DNA of 64,000 bases from Mortierella alpina (lineage: Eukaryota; Mortierellomycota; Mortierellomycetes; Mortierellales; Mortierellaceae), in contig JANATF010000003.1 in the NCBI GenBank assembly GCA_029449245.1, positions 2,852,001-2,916,000 on the forward strand, given 5' to 3'. The notes beneath the pieces are model-generated. The model searched no databases and was not told the origin of the DNA. It worked only from the letters and a program-made list of their open reading frames with translations. Positions 11,607-23,326 of this stretch are shown here, in pieces. Numbering within the stretch: the first letter of the stretch is position 1; each line of letters begins with the position of its first letter. The position numbers and the translations under genes are program-made.

Positions 11607-14600
11607 TTAGATGGTCCATCCAGTGCGACGAAGAACCAGCTTCTCCAGCTCGCTAAGCGTTGTCAGGATGACGCATCCCACTGCAACCTTGGCCCAGGTC
11701 ATACCATACACAGGCTCCAGTCTCAGGATCTCTGTGTTGAATCCGGGCGTGTAGAGACCAATGATCATGAGCACAAAGCTAATCAAGACACCGTAGATCA
11801 TATACCGATTGCTCAGAATGTTGGTCCGGAAGACAGACCTGCGCATGGTCCTCGAGAGAAATCCTTGCAAAAGCTGAAGTGTCGTCAAGAATGTGAAGGC
11901 TTCGGATTGTGCGTATCTCAGGTTCGGCTCTGATCGGTCTGCCCAGGAATAGATTCCAAAGGTCATGAGCATCATTGCCATGGACTGGAAGAGGATGACG
12001 CCAATGGAAGTGGGAGTGAGAATACCGCGCTTGGGCGAACGGGGTTTGCGGGTCATCAGGCCGGGTTCTTCAGGTTCGACACCCAAGGCCATGGCCGGAG
12101 GAACATCAGCTGTTGAAATGGCACAATGAAAGTCAACAGAATACGGGTGAGAAGGTGTTTGAATGAAATCTTCAAAGTCTGTAGCGACCCATGGTGTCCA
12201 CACTTACCGATAATGTTAGCCCACAGGATCATGATCACCTCGAACGGCACATGATAGTCCACGATTGCACAGAGTACGAACAAGAAGATCTCGGCACAAT
12301 TACAGCTCAGGAGGTAGACGATAAACTTGAGAATGTTGTCAAAGACACGACGTCCCTCCCGCACAGCCTCAACAATGGTATTGAAGTTGTCGTTCGCCAA
12401 CACAATATCCGCTGCCTGCTTGGTGATGTCTGTTCCAGCAATACCCATGGCCACTCCAACGTTGGCGGCCTTAATAGCAGGCGCATCTAATGAACAGGAC
12501 GGTAATGTCAGTACTTCAGCACAAACTTGCCTTTCGAAGACGCTAACAAAAAAATAATGCCACTGCAGCGTGTTCTCCACACTTACCATTCACACCATCA
12601 CCCGTCATAGCAACAGATGCGCCTCTGCTTTGGAGTGCGGTCACCAACTTGAGCTTGTTGTCAGGAGAGACTCGAGCAAAAACGTTGGGGAACGGGTTCA
12701 GTTCGGCGATAGCCTGTTCTGACAACAGGTCCAACTCCTCGCCCTTAATGGCACGTCCACCCTCCTCGAGAATCCCAAGTTCCTTGGCAATAGCGCTGGC
12801 GGTCTTGATGTGGTCACCAGTGATCATGACGACGGTGATTCCAGCCTCCTTACATATCCGCACGCTCTCCCTGACACCTGGACGAGCAGGGTCGATCAAG
12901 CCGATAAGACCCAAAAACACTAGGTCGTTTTCAGCATATCCTGGTGGGATCTCTTCGTCGTCATCGTCATCGTCGCCTTGAGCAGCAACGTTAGCTGCCG
13001 TCATGAGATCCACGTTCGTGGGTTTGTACGTTGCTGGTGCCGCCTCCTTTTCGCCCTTGATTTTGTTGACGTTGTCCAGTCCATCGCCAATGCTCTCGCC
13101 CAGTGCACCACCTCCATTGACCTTGACCTTTTTGTATGCCAATCCTAGGACGCGAAGACCTTCGTCAGCCATCCTGCCAGCAGCCTGTGAGACATAGTCA
13201 TAGACCTCTTCCGTCATCGGCTGCGAGATGTCTTTTTCACTTGGTTTGAGGAGATCCAACGGTGAACCAACAGAGTCAGGCGCAACTTTAGGGAGGTGTC
13301 CAATACACCGGTCCAGAATTTCCTCAGGTGCTCCTTTAGCCAGCACAAACTCGAAATGCCCCGTCTCCTCCAATGGGGCCTTGTAAACGACACTCATGAC
13401 CTTCCTCTCACTATCAAAGGCTTGCTCGAATATGCGGGTGTAACCCAGGTCCTGGAAGAATGACTTTGGAAATCCTGCCTTTTGTGCGGCGACGACCAAT
13501 GCGACCTCGGTCGGATCTCCGACTCCTTTCCACTCGACAGCATCGGATGCGGGTTCAGGGACCTTCTCCTTCTGTGCAGAGTCATCATGAATGGGGACTG
13601 ATGTATTGGGCTCTGCCGATTCCTCCGAATCCTTTTGAACAACCGATGAATTGTTACAGAGCGACGACACCATGAGAGAAATGAGCATCTGGGCCGGAAC
13701 TTGGTCGAGAGTCTTTCCAAGAACCTGGGGTGTCTCCTGAGAGTTGGTTGTTAAGGTCACATCACCCTTGTTGGGATCCAAGCTAGTGCTCTCGGTGAAG
13801 CCATAAGTAACTCCGTCGCTCGTCCATAGCTGTGATGCGCCCATTTTACCCTCGGTGAGGGTGCCAGTTTTGTCGGAGCAAATGAAGGTGACACTTCCTA
13901 AAGTCTCGACCGCGGGTAGAGTTCGGACGATTGCCATCCTCTCTGCCATGCGACGCACGCCGAGAGCCATTGTTACTGTCACGACAGCGACCAGGCCCTC
14001 TGGAATGACAGAGACAGCCAAACTAGGACCCAGCAAGAAAGAGAGAGAGAGAGCAAGCGGATGAAATGAGTATACTATGCATGATTGCTGTAAAATCCAT
14101 TTTAAGGCGGTAGTCGCGTGTGATTTCATACCTCAAGGCAAGCTTCAGTGAATATCCAACGGGGTTTTTATACCCAACGATCATGATCACTGCCATGAGG
14201 GCACAGAGCACGATTGCAAAGACGACCAGAAGTTTTCCAAGCATTGCGAGCTTACGCTGCACGGGCGTCAAAGCCTTCTTGTGGCCTGTGATAGCAGCAC
14301 TAATCTTGCCCATCTCGGTCTGGCGACCTGTACGAACAACAATACCTTTGCCACGACCTTTGGCAACCACAGTCGCCATGAAGGCGTTGCCTTTGCAGTC
14401 TCCCAGGGGTAGCTTGCGGGTCAAGGTCTTGATCTCCTTGGGGTCTTTGTTCACAGCCACAGACTCTCCTGTCAAGATGGACTCAATGATTTCGAGCTGA
14501 GAGACCTCTGCGAGACGCAAATCTGCCGGAACGGACTCGCCCTCTTCGAGGATAACAATATCACCGGGGACAAGCTCCTGAGAGTTGATCATGGATGTAG

Positions 14601-16193
14601 CTCCATCGCGGAGGACTTGGGCCACGGGGACAGAGAGCTTGGTGAGAGCATCCAGGGCCTTTCCTGCCTTGAATTCCTGCGTGAATCCGATGATGGCGTT
14701 GAGCACGACGACGATCAATAGGACTGCCATAGAAATGTACTCATTGGTCGCACCCATCAAGATGGCGACGGCCAGAAGCAACAGGATCATAAAGTCTGTA
14801 AACTGGGTCCAAAGCATTTTAGGAATTGACGTTTTCGGGGGTTCGGGCAGAATGTTCTTTCCGTAATGCTCCTGCAACGCCGGGATAGCCTCCGAAGGCA
14901 ATCCGGTTTCCAGGGACGTGCGGTACATCTTGAGACAGCGCTTTATCCGTCGGTCAAAGCAAAGGGCTTGAGGAGCAAGAATGACACCGCCCATCTCTGG
15001 CATCTTCTCGGCCTTGACGTAGTCGGCATGCTCGCGCATGCACTTTTGAACGGCGCTCTGGCCTTCGCTTTTGACCAATTCCTTCCAGTCCGAGAACTGG
15101 GGATAGTACGTGGTCAAGAGAGCAATCAAAGCCACGGCGGATTGCTGCTCCTGCTCAGTCGATCCAGGACCGCAGCGCAGATCCAGCTTCAAAGCATGAC
15201 GAAGATCCGAGACGGGCTTTTCACCCACAGCCTGTCGAAACTCTTGGACTATCAGGACGGAAAGAAAGAGCCGAAGCAATTCATCAGTCAATCATCCATA
15301 ACACACTCAATGGTACCTTGGGCCACGCACGCCTCTAATGTATACATACCTTCCAAGAGAAACTCTCCAAAGAGCTGGAAGGCAACGTCGGCCTCCTCGG
15401 ACAAAGCGTGACGGAAGGTGCCCTTCTTCTCGATGTTGCCCATGTTCATAAGCAGACCATCCGCCAAACGTTTCATGATGTCGTATTCGAGACTGGGGAA
15501 TCGGCCGCCCTTGATGCGGTACTCCATCACGTAGCGAAGGCCGTCCATGACCTCCTCCAGTGAGATTTCCTTGTTGCTCTGGACATCGAACAGGTCCACG
15601 ACTGCCGTGGGGAGAACCAGGTGGTATAAAAATAGAGGAGAGACGAGTGTTGTAAGTAACCCAAATAAGCACAACATTTTTTTTTTCGCGAGGAATAGAG
15701 TTGAGGCTGTCATGCAGGCATTATGCATGTCATGTCGGTCCACATATACGACAGACCAGCGACTCTCGGATCCCCGACTCGTCACTTTTACGTACCGTTA
15801 ATCTCGATCTGGTGCTCGATACTGGCCTAGAAGTATATGAAGAGGAAATAGAATAGCGGAAGACAAAAAAAAGTAAAGAAAAAAAAGGGATCTCCGTCAG
15901 CTATGTGCACTACTGTTCCATAAGCTATACACACAGCCTCGCTATCTCTCTCTCACTCTCTCCAGTCCAACTGTGCTGCATCTCTCCTTTGGGAGGTGAA
16001 GAAGAGTGTTTCTGGTTACCTTGCCGTCCTTGATGTTCGAGTAGATCGAGTATCCCTCGACGGTTGAAGGGGCAGCTGGATCCGCGACTGCATCGATAGC
16101 GCCGTCGTGCAGGTCGTTTGCAAAGGACAGGCGCTTGTTGACTACTGGGCTGTTGGCATGGGACTGGAGGATGGGGGGGTGGTCGTCGGCCAT
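11607..16193 (-). CDS. Type II P-type cation-transporting ATPase (Ca2+-ATPase-like)
   Basis: Seven exons on the minus strand (16193-16020, 15826-15796, 15601-15350, 15248-14132, 14022-12587, 12486-12208, 12109-11607) give 1263 residues. Seen: TGES (412-415), phosphorylation motif DKTGTLT (D575), PEGL in M4 (E533), TGDGVNDAP hinge (split by an intron), and ten likely membrane segments. Aligned by eye to SERCA, the Ca2+ ligands in M4, M5 and M6 are kept (E533, N1066, E1069, N1094, D1098), but the M6 threonine is alanine (A1097). The PEGL rather than PSS-type M4 argues against a fungal ENA sodium pump. About 250 residues precede the cation-ATPase N domain, longer than usual and unrecognised. Substrate and membrane are inferred only as Ca2+ or a related cation. 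Confidence 0.9.
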
Positions 16194-16576
16194 TCAAGGA
16201 TTAATGAGCGAAGAGAGAGAAATAAGACAGAGATTGAGTTGGCGATGGGGCTGCTGCGATGTGCTTTCTGGCGTGGATTCGAACGGGTATCGAATGCTGG
16301 TATGCGAGAGAAGAGTGGTTGTATGAAAGGGAAAAGAGAAGAGAAAAAAAAGAAGGAAAATGAAACATGGGCCCTATTTGTACTGGTTGCTCATGGGCCT
16401 GTGTCCTTATCAAGGTGGTCATATACATAAGACACTTAGGCTTGTGAGCGCCCCAGTCCACTCCAGTCCACTCCAGTCCAATACCCCCACTCAACACCCA
16501 GGAGTCAGTCGCAGCCCCAAGCTCCAACGGCCCGCCAGAGGCAGGGGGGCGGAGACCTGTTTTAGAGTTTTCTTTT

Positions 16577-16610
<34 letters not shown>

Positions 16611-16862
16611 GTTCGTGTCCTTGTGCGAGCGCATCTCTGGCGATGATGCAGTGCTCTCACTCTCCGGTACACTTTCCATGGAAGAGTGGCTTTCGCAGGG
16701 GGGTCCCTGTGTTTGTGTGTGTGTGCACATCATCGCAGCGGGCCAACTCTGGGAATAACTTTCGCCCGGAGTTGCTGTATTATTATTGTGTACATCTGAT
16801 ATACCCCTCGTCCCATCGACTTTCATACAAGCACTTGGCTTGGGCCACCCAGAAATTGGGGT
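16194..16862. other. Intergenic region with T29 run and 10-bp tandem repeat
   Basis: This lies between the ATPase start and the 3' end of the DUF4460 gene, both minus strand. It holds three copies of a 10-base unit (CTCCAGTCCA) at about 16451-16480 and a run of 29 T at 16579-16607. On the minus strand the latter is poly(A)-like and may mark promoter DNA that excludes nucleosomes. No gene is seen. Confidence 0.6.
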
Positions 16863-18262
16863 CTATCGCCTCCGACTGGCGCTTGCACCTTGAACCAATG
16901 ACCGCGCCCTCATCCTCTCTAGATACGACGATGCCTCGGCAGAGAAGGGCTGGGCTGAGCGTGACACAGGCGGACGGGCCGCATTGGGTGCCGACGGTGC
17001 ACAAGTGGTCTGCAGCATCTCCCGGTACTCACTCTGAATTCGAGCAAGGTTGCTATTCAGGTAGCGCACCATATCTAAGTTCCGCCGCAGCAGATCCAAA
17101 GTAATTTCGTAAACACTGTCTCTTGTTAAAAATACATAGCCCTTTATGAGGCAAAAGTATCGCGTCAGTTTCGTAAGGACTGAGCCACGTTACCTTCCTT
17201 CGACATCTCCTGATCGACTACCAGCATACCCTTGACCGATTGTCCATTACTGCGGTCGACTCTGCCCTTCAGCAGCTCAGCCCGTTCCTCGCCAGAGCTG
17301 AGGATCATCATAGGCACTTTGCGCCACCAATCGCCCAAGCGAAATGCCTTCTCCATCTGTATACTGTCATTGGGCAGCGACTCTTCGATGTGTCGATCCT
17401 CCTGCTGCCAGTGAATCCAGGTGCGGACTAGCTTATTCAGCTTTGCGGCCGATAATGTGGGGCTCTTGAACAGTAATGGGTTCGACTTGACCATCAATTG
17501 CGCGTCCAGAAGAGGTGCCGATCCACCCATCTTTCCTAACTGTGCCTGGCTGATGTCCTCCTGTGCTTCTGCACTGGCTCCTGCTCGATGCGACCGAGGC
17601 GCCAAGGCCCCTGTGGATCCCGAGAACGACGTCTGGAGCTCTTCAGCAAAGATCTCGGAAAGAGGTTTCCGCGGTACCGATCCGTTTCTTTGTTGTTTTG
17701 ACTGCAACATGGCTGCATCCTTGACAGACTGCTCCAAATGGGTCGCAACATTCTCCTGGTCCTGTGACTTGACCGAGACCTCTACTTTGCGACAGAGGTC
17801 TAAAAAGGACTGGACCATTTGCCACGATTTGATCTCTTGCTCCAGTGCATGCTGTTGTGCATCCATGTGTGCAGGGTCGGTTAAGGGTATACTGGTATCG
17901 ACTACTGGTAGCATATGCTCTACGGATCGTAAGGTCATCGATCCCACCTCGGATCCGCTTGTGGTATCCTGTGACGGATCGACGGCCGTCGGGTGCTGAG
18001 GAGAAGCATGCCTTGGCTTGTAATAAAAGACGAGCTTTTTGGTGGCTGTGCTGTCGGAGGTTCGAGGAGGGCCGCGTTTATCCTTGTGCTTGTTGTGTCC
18101 CACCAAGGGAAGGAGGTCCTGGAGTGCGGCGCTATTCCGAAGCTGCTCCTTTGGGTGGCTCAGAAAGAGGTCGGGATGCACTTTGCGGAGGAACTTGCCC
18201 AGGTACTGCTGGATGTAGCTGTGCCTGATCTCCCTAGCGGATTTCTGGGCGATGCTGCTCAT
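16863..18262 (-). CDS. TCAIM/DUF4460-like protein
   Basis: Two exons (18262-17194 and 17119-16863; donor GTAACG, acceptor AAGAG) give 441 residues. The N-terminus (REIRHSYIQQYLGKFLRKVH followed by PDLFLSHP, about 10-37) matches the DUF4460 domain of mitochondrial TCAIM proteins, with an HPD core that recalls J domains. Downstream, KSWQMVQSFLDLCRKVEV recalls the second conserved block (DUF4461). The C-terminus is basic and Ser/Arg-rich. Molecular function is not established for the family in fungi; mitochondrial location is inferred from animal relatives. An alternative acceptor five bases downstream would break the frame of the helical tail (LDLLRRNLDMVRYLNSNLAR), so the model above is preferred. 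Confidence 0.78.
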
Positions 18263-18340
18263 TTTTCATTGCCGTGAGGATGGATGCGACTATGACGGGA
18301 GATTTGATTGCTGAAGTGCGTCAATGAGTGAGTGAGTGTT

Positions 18341-18376
<36 letters not shown>

Positions 18377-18625
18377 TGAGTGAGAGAGAGAGAGAGACAG
18401 AATGCGTTGTTTTGGCTTTGCCACCCAAGTGGCGAAGAAAACGGTCTCCGGTTGCCGCCAATTTCGATTTTTCTGACTTTCCTGCCTCCTCTCCATGCCC
18501 ACGCATCTTTCAACAGCTGCTGCAACCACTCCTCTCATCCACCCCCTCCTCTCTTCTTCGTGCACCCCGTATCCATCTGTCCACCTCACCCTTGCAAGTG
18601 CATTGAACTCCTGATAGCCAGGGCA
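18263..18625. other. Divergent promoter region with GT/GA microsatellite
   Basis: This 363-base interval separates the minus-strand DUF4460 gene from the plus-strand ORF at 18626. It carries a (GT)n run at 18344-18372 flanked by GAGT and (GA)n repeats up to 18396, then CT-rich sequence typical of a leader. It probably drives transcription both ways. Confidence 0.6.
18329..18396 (+). repeat. Compound (GAGT)n(GT)n(GAGT)n(GA)n microsatellite
   Basis: About 68 bases of alternating purine-pyrimidine GT repeat embedded in GAGT and GA repeats. The GT part could adopt Z-DNA and is likely length-variable. Confidence 0.9.
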
Positions 18626-18886
18626 ATGCTTGGTCTTCTCGGACTTGGAACAGCTGGCATCGTCTCGTCGACCCCAATCACGACCCCATTCGCCGGACTC
18701 TTCAGGATCGTGGCAAGCCAGCACGCGCGATTCTCCTTCCAGGAACTCTATCTCACTCTGGCCAAGGTCCTGCTCCGACCTACAACCCTGCTGTTCATCA
18801 CTGTTCTCTCATTCATCGTCTTTGACCTCGACTTTGAAGTCGTGTGGGAGGAGGGCGACTGGGACGACGACACGGACAATCAGTGA
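18626..18886 (+). CDS. Small hypothetical protein with one or two hydrophobic segments
   Basis: An 86-residue ORF starts MLGLLGLGTAGIVSS and has a clear hydrophobic stretch (TTLLFITVLSFIVF, about 53-66) followed by a very acidic tail ending in WDDDTDNQ. I do not recognise the family. It follows a CT-rich leader. Its stop (TGA at 18884) is only 51 bases before the ATG of the next gene, and no stop in the same frame lies between them, so it may be a separate protein on a shared transcript, an upstream ORF, or an alternative N-terminus of the next gene. Confidence 0.45.
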   Translation: MLGLLGLGTAGIVSSTPITTPFAGLFRIVASQHARFSFQELYLTLAKVLLRPTTLLFITVLSFIVFDLDFEVVWEEGDWDDDTDNQ

Positions 18887-18937
18887 GAAAAGCGCCGAAG
18901 CTTCTATTTTACTCTTTTACTACCGCGGAAGCGCACT

Positions 18938-21876
18938 ATGGAAACTTTTGTGAAAGGATCAGGCGCAAGCGGGCCTACCAAGGTCTGGAGCAATGCCATC
19001 AACACACTGCTTAGTGCCATGGGTAAGCTTCGAGTGTTGCTTGTTGTCTGTGTACTTGAGTACTTTGCTGATACCACGCTCAACTAAATGACCACTTCAC
19101 TTTGCAGAGAGCATCCTTCTGGACGAAGATCTCCAGTCGCTGTGGCCGCGGGAGACACATGGCCAAGATTTGAAGAAAAGGAGTATGTTAAGCGTATCTG
19201 GTTTGCGCTTCCAACCTTAACTTCATAAGACATACTTCTCTGACGCAGACTATATCTCGCTCTCACGTTAGGTGCCATCCTGCCATCGACACCCATAGCA
19301 TCGCCTACACCACATGACCCGACTTTTTCTCCGCCACTGAAGCGCAAAAAGGATCCACTGCCGCCGTCTGAAAGGAACACGAAATCGCAGCGTATGACAG
19401 ATCACCTTACAGCGCGTCTTGCAGCAAGCCTATACGTTAGTCCATCCTTCAGTCTCGACCCGACACCACTCAAGCAAGCAGGACTGGAGTACTCGCGTGG
19501 ATTCTATCGAGTGCAAGAACGCAACGAAAGCAGCTCTGTAGAACCCGATTCAATTCTCTCTGGAAACGGTGCAAGATCGCTACAGGATATTACAGGAAGT
19601 AGCTCTTTATCATCCGCGTTGACTGAGCCGAGAAAGTACAGAAAGGCTACAGGGAATCGATCCAACCCTACAACTCCAGTGAGCAGCCACCCATCCAGTC
19701 CTGGGCCGTTTTCGCATCCTGGAGGGGACCATACGCTCTCGACATCGTCAAGCTCCACACCCGGCAAGACGTCTTTCGAGTCATTTGCTAAGCATGCGAC
19801 CTCAGCTACCATACTTTTGGATCCCGCATTGTCGGCGCGTTCTAGTAGTTTGTTCATGAGAAGGGAAAGCAGAGCAAACCACCGCCACGCCAAAGTACCA
19901 TCGCACCATCCTCTGACCATGGCGACCAGGTTGGCGCTATTTCATAGAATCATATCCACAACAAAGTCAGTGGATGCACAATCAGTGGACAAGGAGACAT
20001 GGATCATCAGCCAATCTGTCAAGCGTGGGTTCCCGGACCGAACCTCGTTTGAATTAGCCCTGGCTTCCCATACTCAGGCCCTTGTAGCCGCGCTCACATC
20101 CCTGGGAGGCCGATTCTCGATGCCGGTGCAGCAATCACCTTTATACCACGTTACGCAAAGTCATCAAGAAAATCAGGAGATGGCCATCTACAACACCATC
20201 CAGACAGCGGTCGATGCGATACTGGAGAATGCCCATTGGCTATGCGGGCCTGACTTTGAGGTGGGCATCAACAGGATATGTCCCCAGTGGACTACTCACG
20301 AGGGCTCGGTCGAGCATATTGTGCATTACGTGCAAGTGGTAGAGAGCATGCGCGAGACGCTTTCAGGACGATTTCAACATCCACAAGATTTGCTTGAGGA
20401 CTTGACTCGATCACAGGAGGTGATCGATTATCAACGGACACTTTTTGGAGAAACGCTTCGGAGCCACGGACTCGAGTGGAAGGCTCTAGGACTGCCGCCA
20501 ATGGAAGGTCTTATTCAGGAGACCCAGGATTGGATCCTAAATCTGGCAATGACCCTGACGGTGAAAATCCGAGCCGAGATGACCCTCGCTCTCGAAAGCA
20601 GCAGTCATCATCGATCAGCGGGAGCAGGATCGCCGTTCGAGGTGGACATGATGGAGGAGGAGTTTCAGGATCCTGGTATGATGAGCGACCGCTCCGTGGA
20701 CGAGGTCATGGACATGGTTATACAAGGCGCGCTCCTGTCCGTGTCGTGCCTGGAGCTGGGAGGGAAACCATGCCCAGTACTAGTAACGGCATGGATGGAG
20801 CTCGCAGGTCAATATTGCATTCACGCCCTCCACAGGAGGAAGCAGCATATTTTCAAGGCAAGCCGGACTGTATCAATGGGTTCTCCCTATGGACAGCATT
20901 TGGACACCACTGGCTCAACAAAGACGACGCAGCTACAACTTCATCAACGGCCACAATCGGGAATGAGTCGCGGGGCTATCATGAAGACAATGGAACTATT
21001 TGAAAACGTCAGCCGTTTGCTGCAGTGTGTCCAGGAGATGCGCGAAGAAGAAGAGGCGTGCCAAGAGAGCCATCCTCATCGCGGGACCGGCTTCGATGCA
21101 ACTGACGATTACCCGGGCGAGTCATCATTGCATGGTATTAGCTCTGCATCGAGTGACCAGGATGAACCCATGGATTTCATCTCGGCTATTCCAGCTTCCA
21201 GACATAGTGGATCAGGCATTGGACATGACCAGCACGGGCGAGGACCGGCTGCACCCCTTCCTCATCAACAAAAGTCGATGCCCGTGGACTCCTTCTGGTT
21301 GCAACGGTGGATGGCCATGGAATCTCTTGCCTCAACCCTCGTCGAGACTGGACTCGAACTCTGTGAATCCATGGCAGAAACGCTTGGTAGTGGATATACC
21401 TCGACATCCTCGCCCCTGTCTACACGGGCGTCCTTGACCTTCAACCCATCGCTGATTTTTCCAGTTTCATTGCCGACAGGCACCCACAATGGTCAGGCTG
21501 CAGGTGCAGTTACGATGATGAAGCCTTTCGGCTCAACCCAGCCTCCGCCACAGTTCAAAATCCGGTCGTCCTCTGCGCGAGCACAAGCTGCGATCGCTTC
21601 GTTGACTGGATTTGCAGGCGGTGGAGTTATGGCCTCGGGGACGGGAGGGGTTGGACTGATATATGTACAGTTTGTGGTGCGCATGCTGACCAAGATTGTC
21701 GAATTTGCAGGACAAGATTCACATCAAGAACAGCGTCTGCTGGTAAGCACATGGCTGTCGATTTTTTTTGTTTTTGTTTTCTCCAGAGCTACATAGTAAC
21801 CCATCTTTCCATGGTGAATTTGTAGAGAATACACTCGAGTCTCCAGAACCTTGAGCTAGGACTGTCGGGCCTATGA
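18938..21876 (+). CDS. Hypothetical 893-residue protein, family not recognised
   Basis: Four exons (18938-19022, 19108-19182, 19272-21742, 21826-21876) keep one frame. The first 53 residues look helical (VWSNAINTLLSAMESILLDE). A Pro-rich stretch with a possible nuclear signal KRKK (77-80) and a Ser-rich region follow. From about 240 to 450 there is a predicted helical region with conserved-looking Trp/Leu patterns (ENAHWLCGPDFEVGINRICP; GLIQETQDWILNLAMTLT), then linkers and a final amphipathic piece. I see no catalytic motif. The third acceptor is chosen at 19271 because the earlier AG at about 19248 leads to an immediate stop. The gene ends 19 bases before the TATA box of the CENP-H gene. 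Confidence 0.7.
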
Positions 21877-21894
21877 ACAGCCGCCGAACGACCG

Positions 21895-21902
21895 TATATA
21901 AA
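21895..21902 (+). promoter_or_regulatory. TATA box of the CENP-H gene
   Basis: TATATAAA lies 194 bases before the CENP-H start codon and 18 bases after the stop of the upstream gene. An E2F-type element TTTGGCGCC follows at 21908-21916. Confidence 0.5.
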
Positions 21903-22095
21903 CGCGCTTTGGCGCCCTTTCAACCAGCTCTTTTCTCTTCTTTTGGTGGCGCGTAAATTTCGCCCGAATGGCCTTTTGAGGCAGTGGCTTCGCTTGAGAA
22001 GCCTGAATCCACTTGGCGGACAACTCGCGTTCTTCTGGGGTTGCAATGCTCTTTGGTCCAAACCCTCCGTATACCCTCCGCACAAACAGACAACC

Positions 22096-23326
22096 ATGGA
22101 AGCTACGCCAGCACAGCCTTCATCCATCGCCGCAGTCATCCCAACTCTCGAGGACCAGATCCTACAGCTGGCTGACCATGAAGCATGGCTGGATGCCCAG
22201 ATTCGAGAACTGGAATTCGCAACAGAGAATGGTAGTGCCATGTTAACGTCGCATCCGCCGCCTTTTTGACGCTGGGTTAAGGCGCTCTCACAGAGTTTTA
22301 ACAGGCAAATCCATCTCTCTTGACTGGCTTGTTATGAATAGACTCAACTGCAGTACAAGAAGACGGTCGCTCGGCAACTGAAAAGCGGCAAGAGCTGGAG
22401 CAAAGGATCGATTTTCTAAAGCAGGAGCTGACGACGGCAGTGTCGATGGAGACCGTCCGCAACAAGGTAGTGGACAGTGCACATGCTTACCAAGAAGTAC
22501 TGAAGAGTCTCTTCAAAGGTGACCATGATCAGGATGAAAAGTAAGCAAAAAAAAAATAAAAAAAACGTGTGGTATTATGGTCTATATACATCAAGCGAAC
22601 CTCGCGTGCCTTTGCTCACCGACAAAGCCGTGCGAAATATCCAGGTCATTAGCCAGTGCCATTGAGGAACGGGACGAAGCTGTGTCAAAATATTTGCACA
22701 TTCATCGGGAGCTTCAGAAAGCAAGGCGGGATCTCTCAGCGGTGCAAGTTCAAGTTCTCGGTACGTTGGCGTGTCCACAACTAAGGATACATTTTTTTTT
22801 CAGCGTCAGCAGCATGTGAGCTCAACATGGACGGCTAACTTGCTCGTTATCCTGCGCTTGATGCAATGTATAGACTGTCAGGATGACAACAGGGCCATTG
22901 CACAATCGCTGGCACTCGAAACAGCAGCTATGAAGGAGGCCATGGCCTCTCAGGATTCAAAGAGCAGTCGTCGAATGGCTCACAGGTAATGGGCGACCCT
23001 CATGTCAAGCAGCTGCACAGTGTGAGACGAATATGGCTTTTTCCATTTTGCATATTGCTGACCCGCTCGAATTGGATGACTATTGCATTAGAGTGGAGGA
23101 GGAGCTGAAAAATGTTGTCATCAAGCACAGTGTCGTATCGAATGTATTACAGGTAAGCACAAGGGCTCTCGAACTATGAAAGTGAACGCGTATGATGTCT
23201 GAATGCACTATTGATGTTGATGTGTCTCTGGATCGATAGGGTCTGTTACTCGAGAGTGGTATTGACTGGGCCAACGACCCGCATTACTTAGAGGTCATGC
23301 TGAAGTTGAGGCGAACAACCGAATAG
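22096..23326 (+). CDS. CENPH: CENP-H-like inner kinetochore subunit
   Basis: Six short exons (22096-22231, 22342-22540, 22645-22760, 22874-22985, 23092-23152, 23240-23326) give 236 residues. Most of the protein is predicted coiled coil (LEQRIDFLKQEL; AIEERDEAVSKYLHIHRELQ). The C-terminus carries the diagnostic CENP-H block: NVVIKHSVVSNVLQ then GLLLESGIDWANDPHYLEVM. In other eukaryotes CENP-H (Fta3/Mcm16 in yeasts) pairs with CENP-K inside the constitutive centromere network. All six junctions use GT-AG and restore one frame; gene models without splicing would miss the gene because each exon is tiny. An E2F-like site upstream would fit cell-cycle control, which is inference. Confidence 0.85.

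Noticed and set aside
16264-16290. Minus-strand GTTCGAATCC resembling a tRNA T-arm
   Set aside because: No complementary acceptor strand about 70 bases away; lies in the ATPase promoter.
18883-18900. 18-base intron that would fuse the small membrane ORF to the 893-residue protein
   Set aside because: The GTGAGA...AAG boundaries keep frame, but 18 bases is far too short for a spliceosomal intron in this genome.
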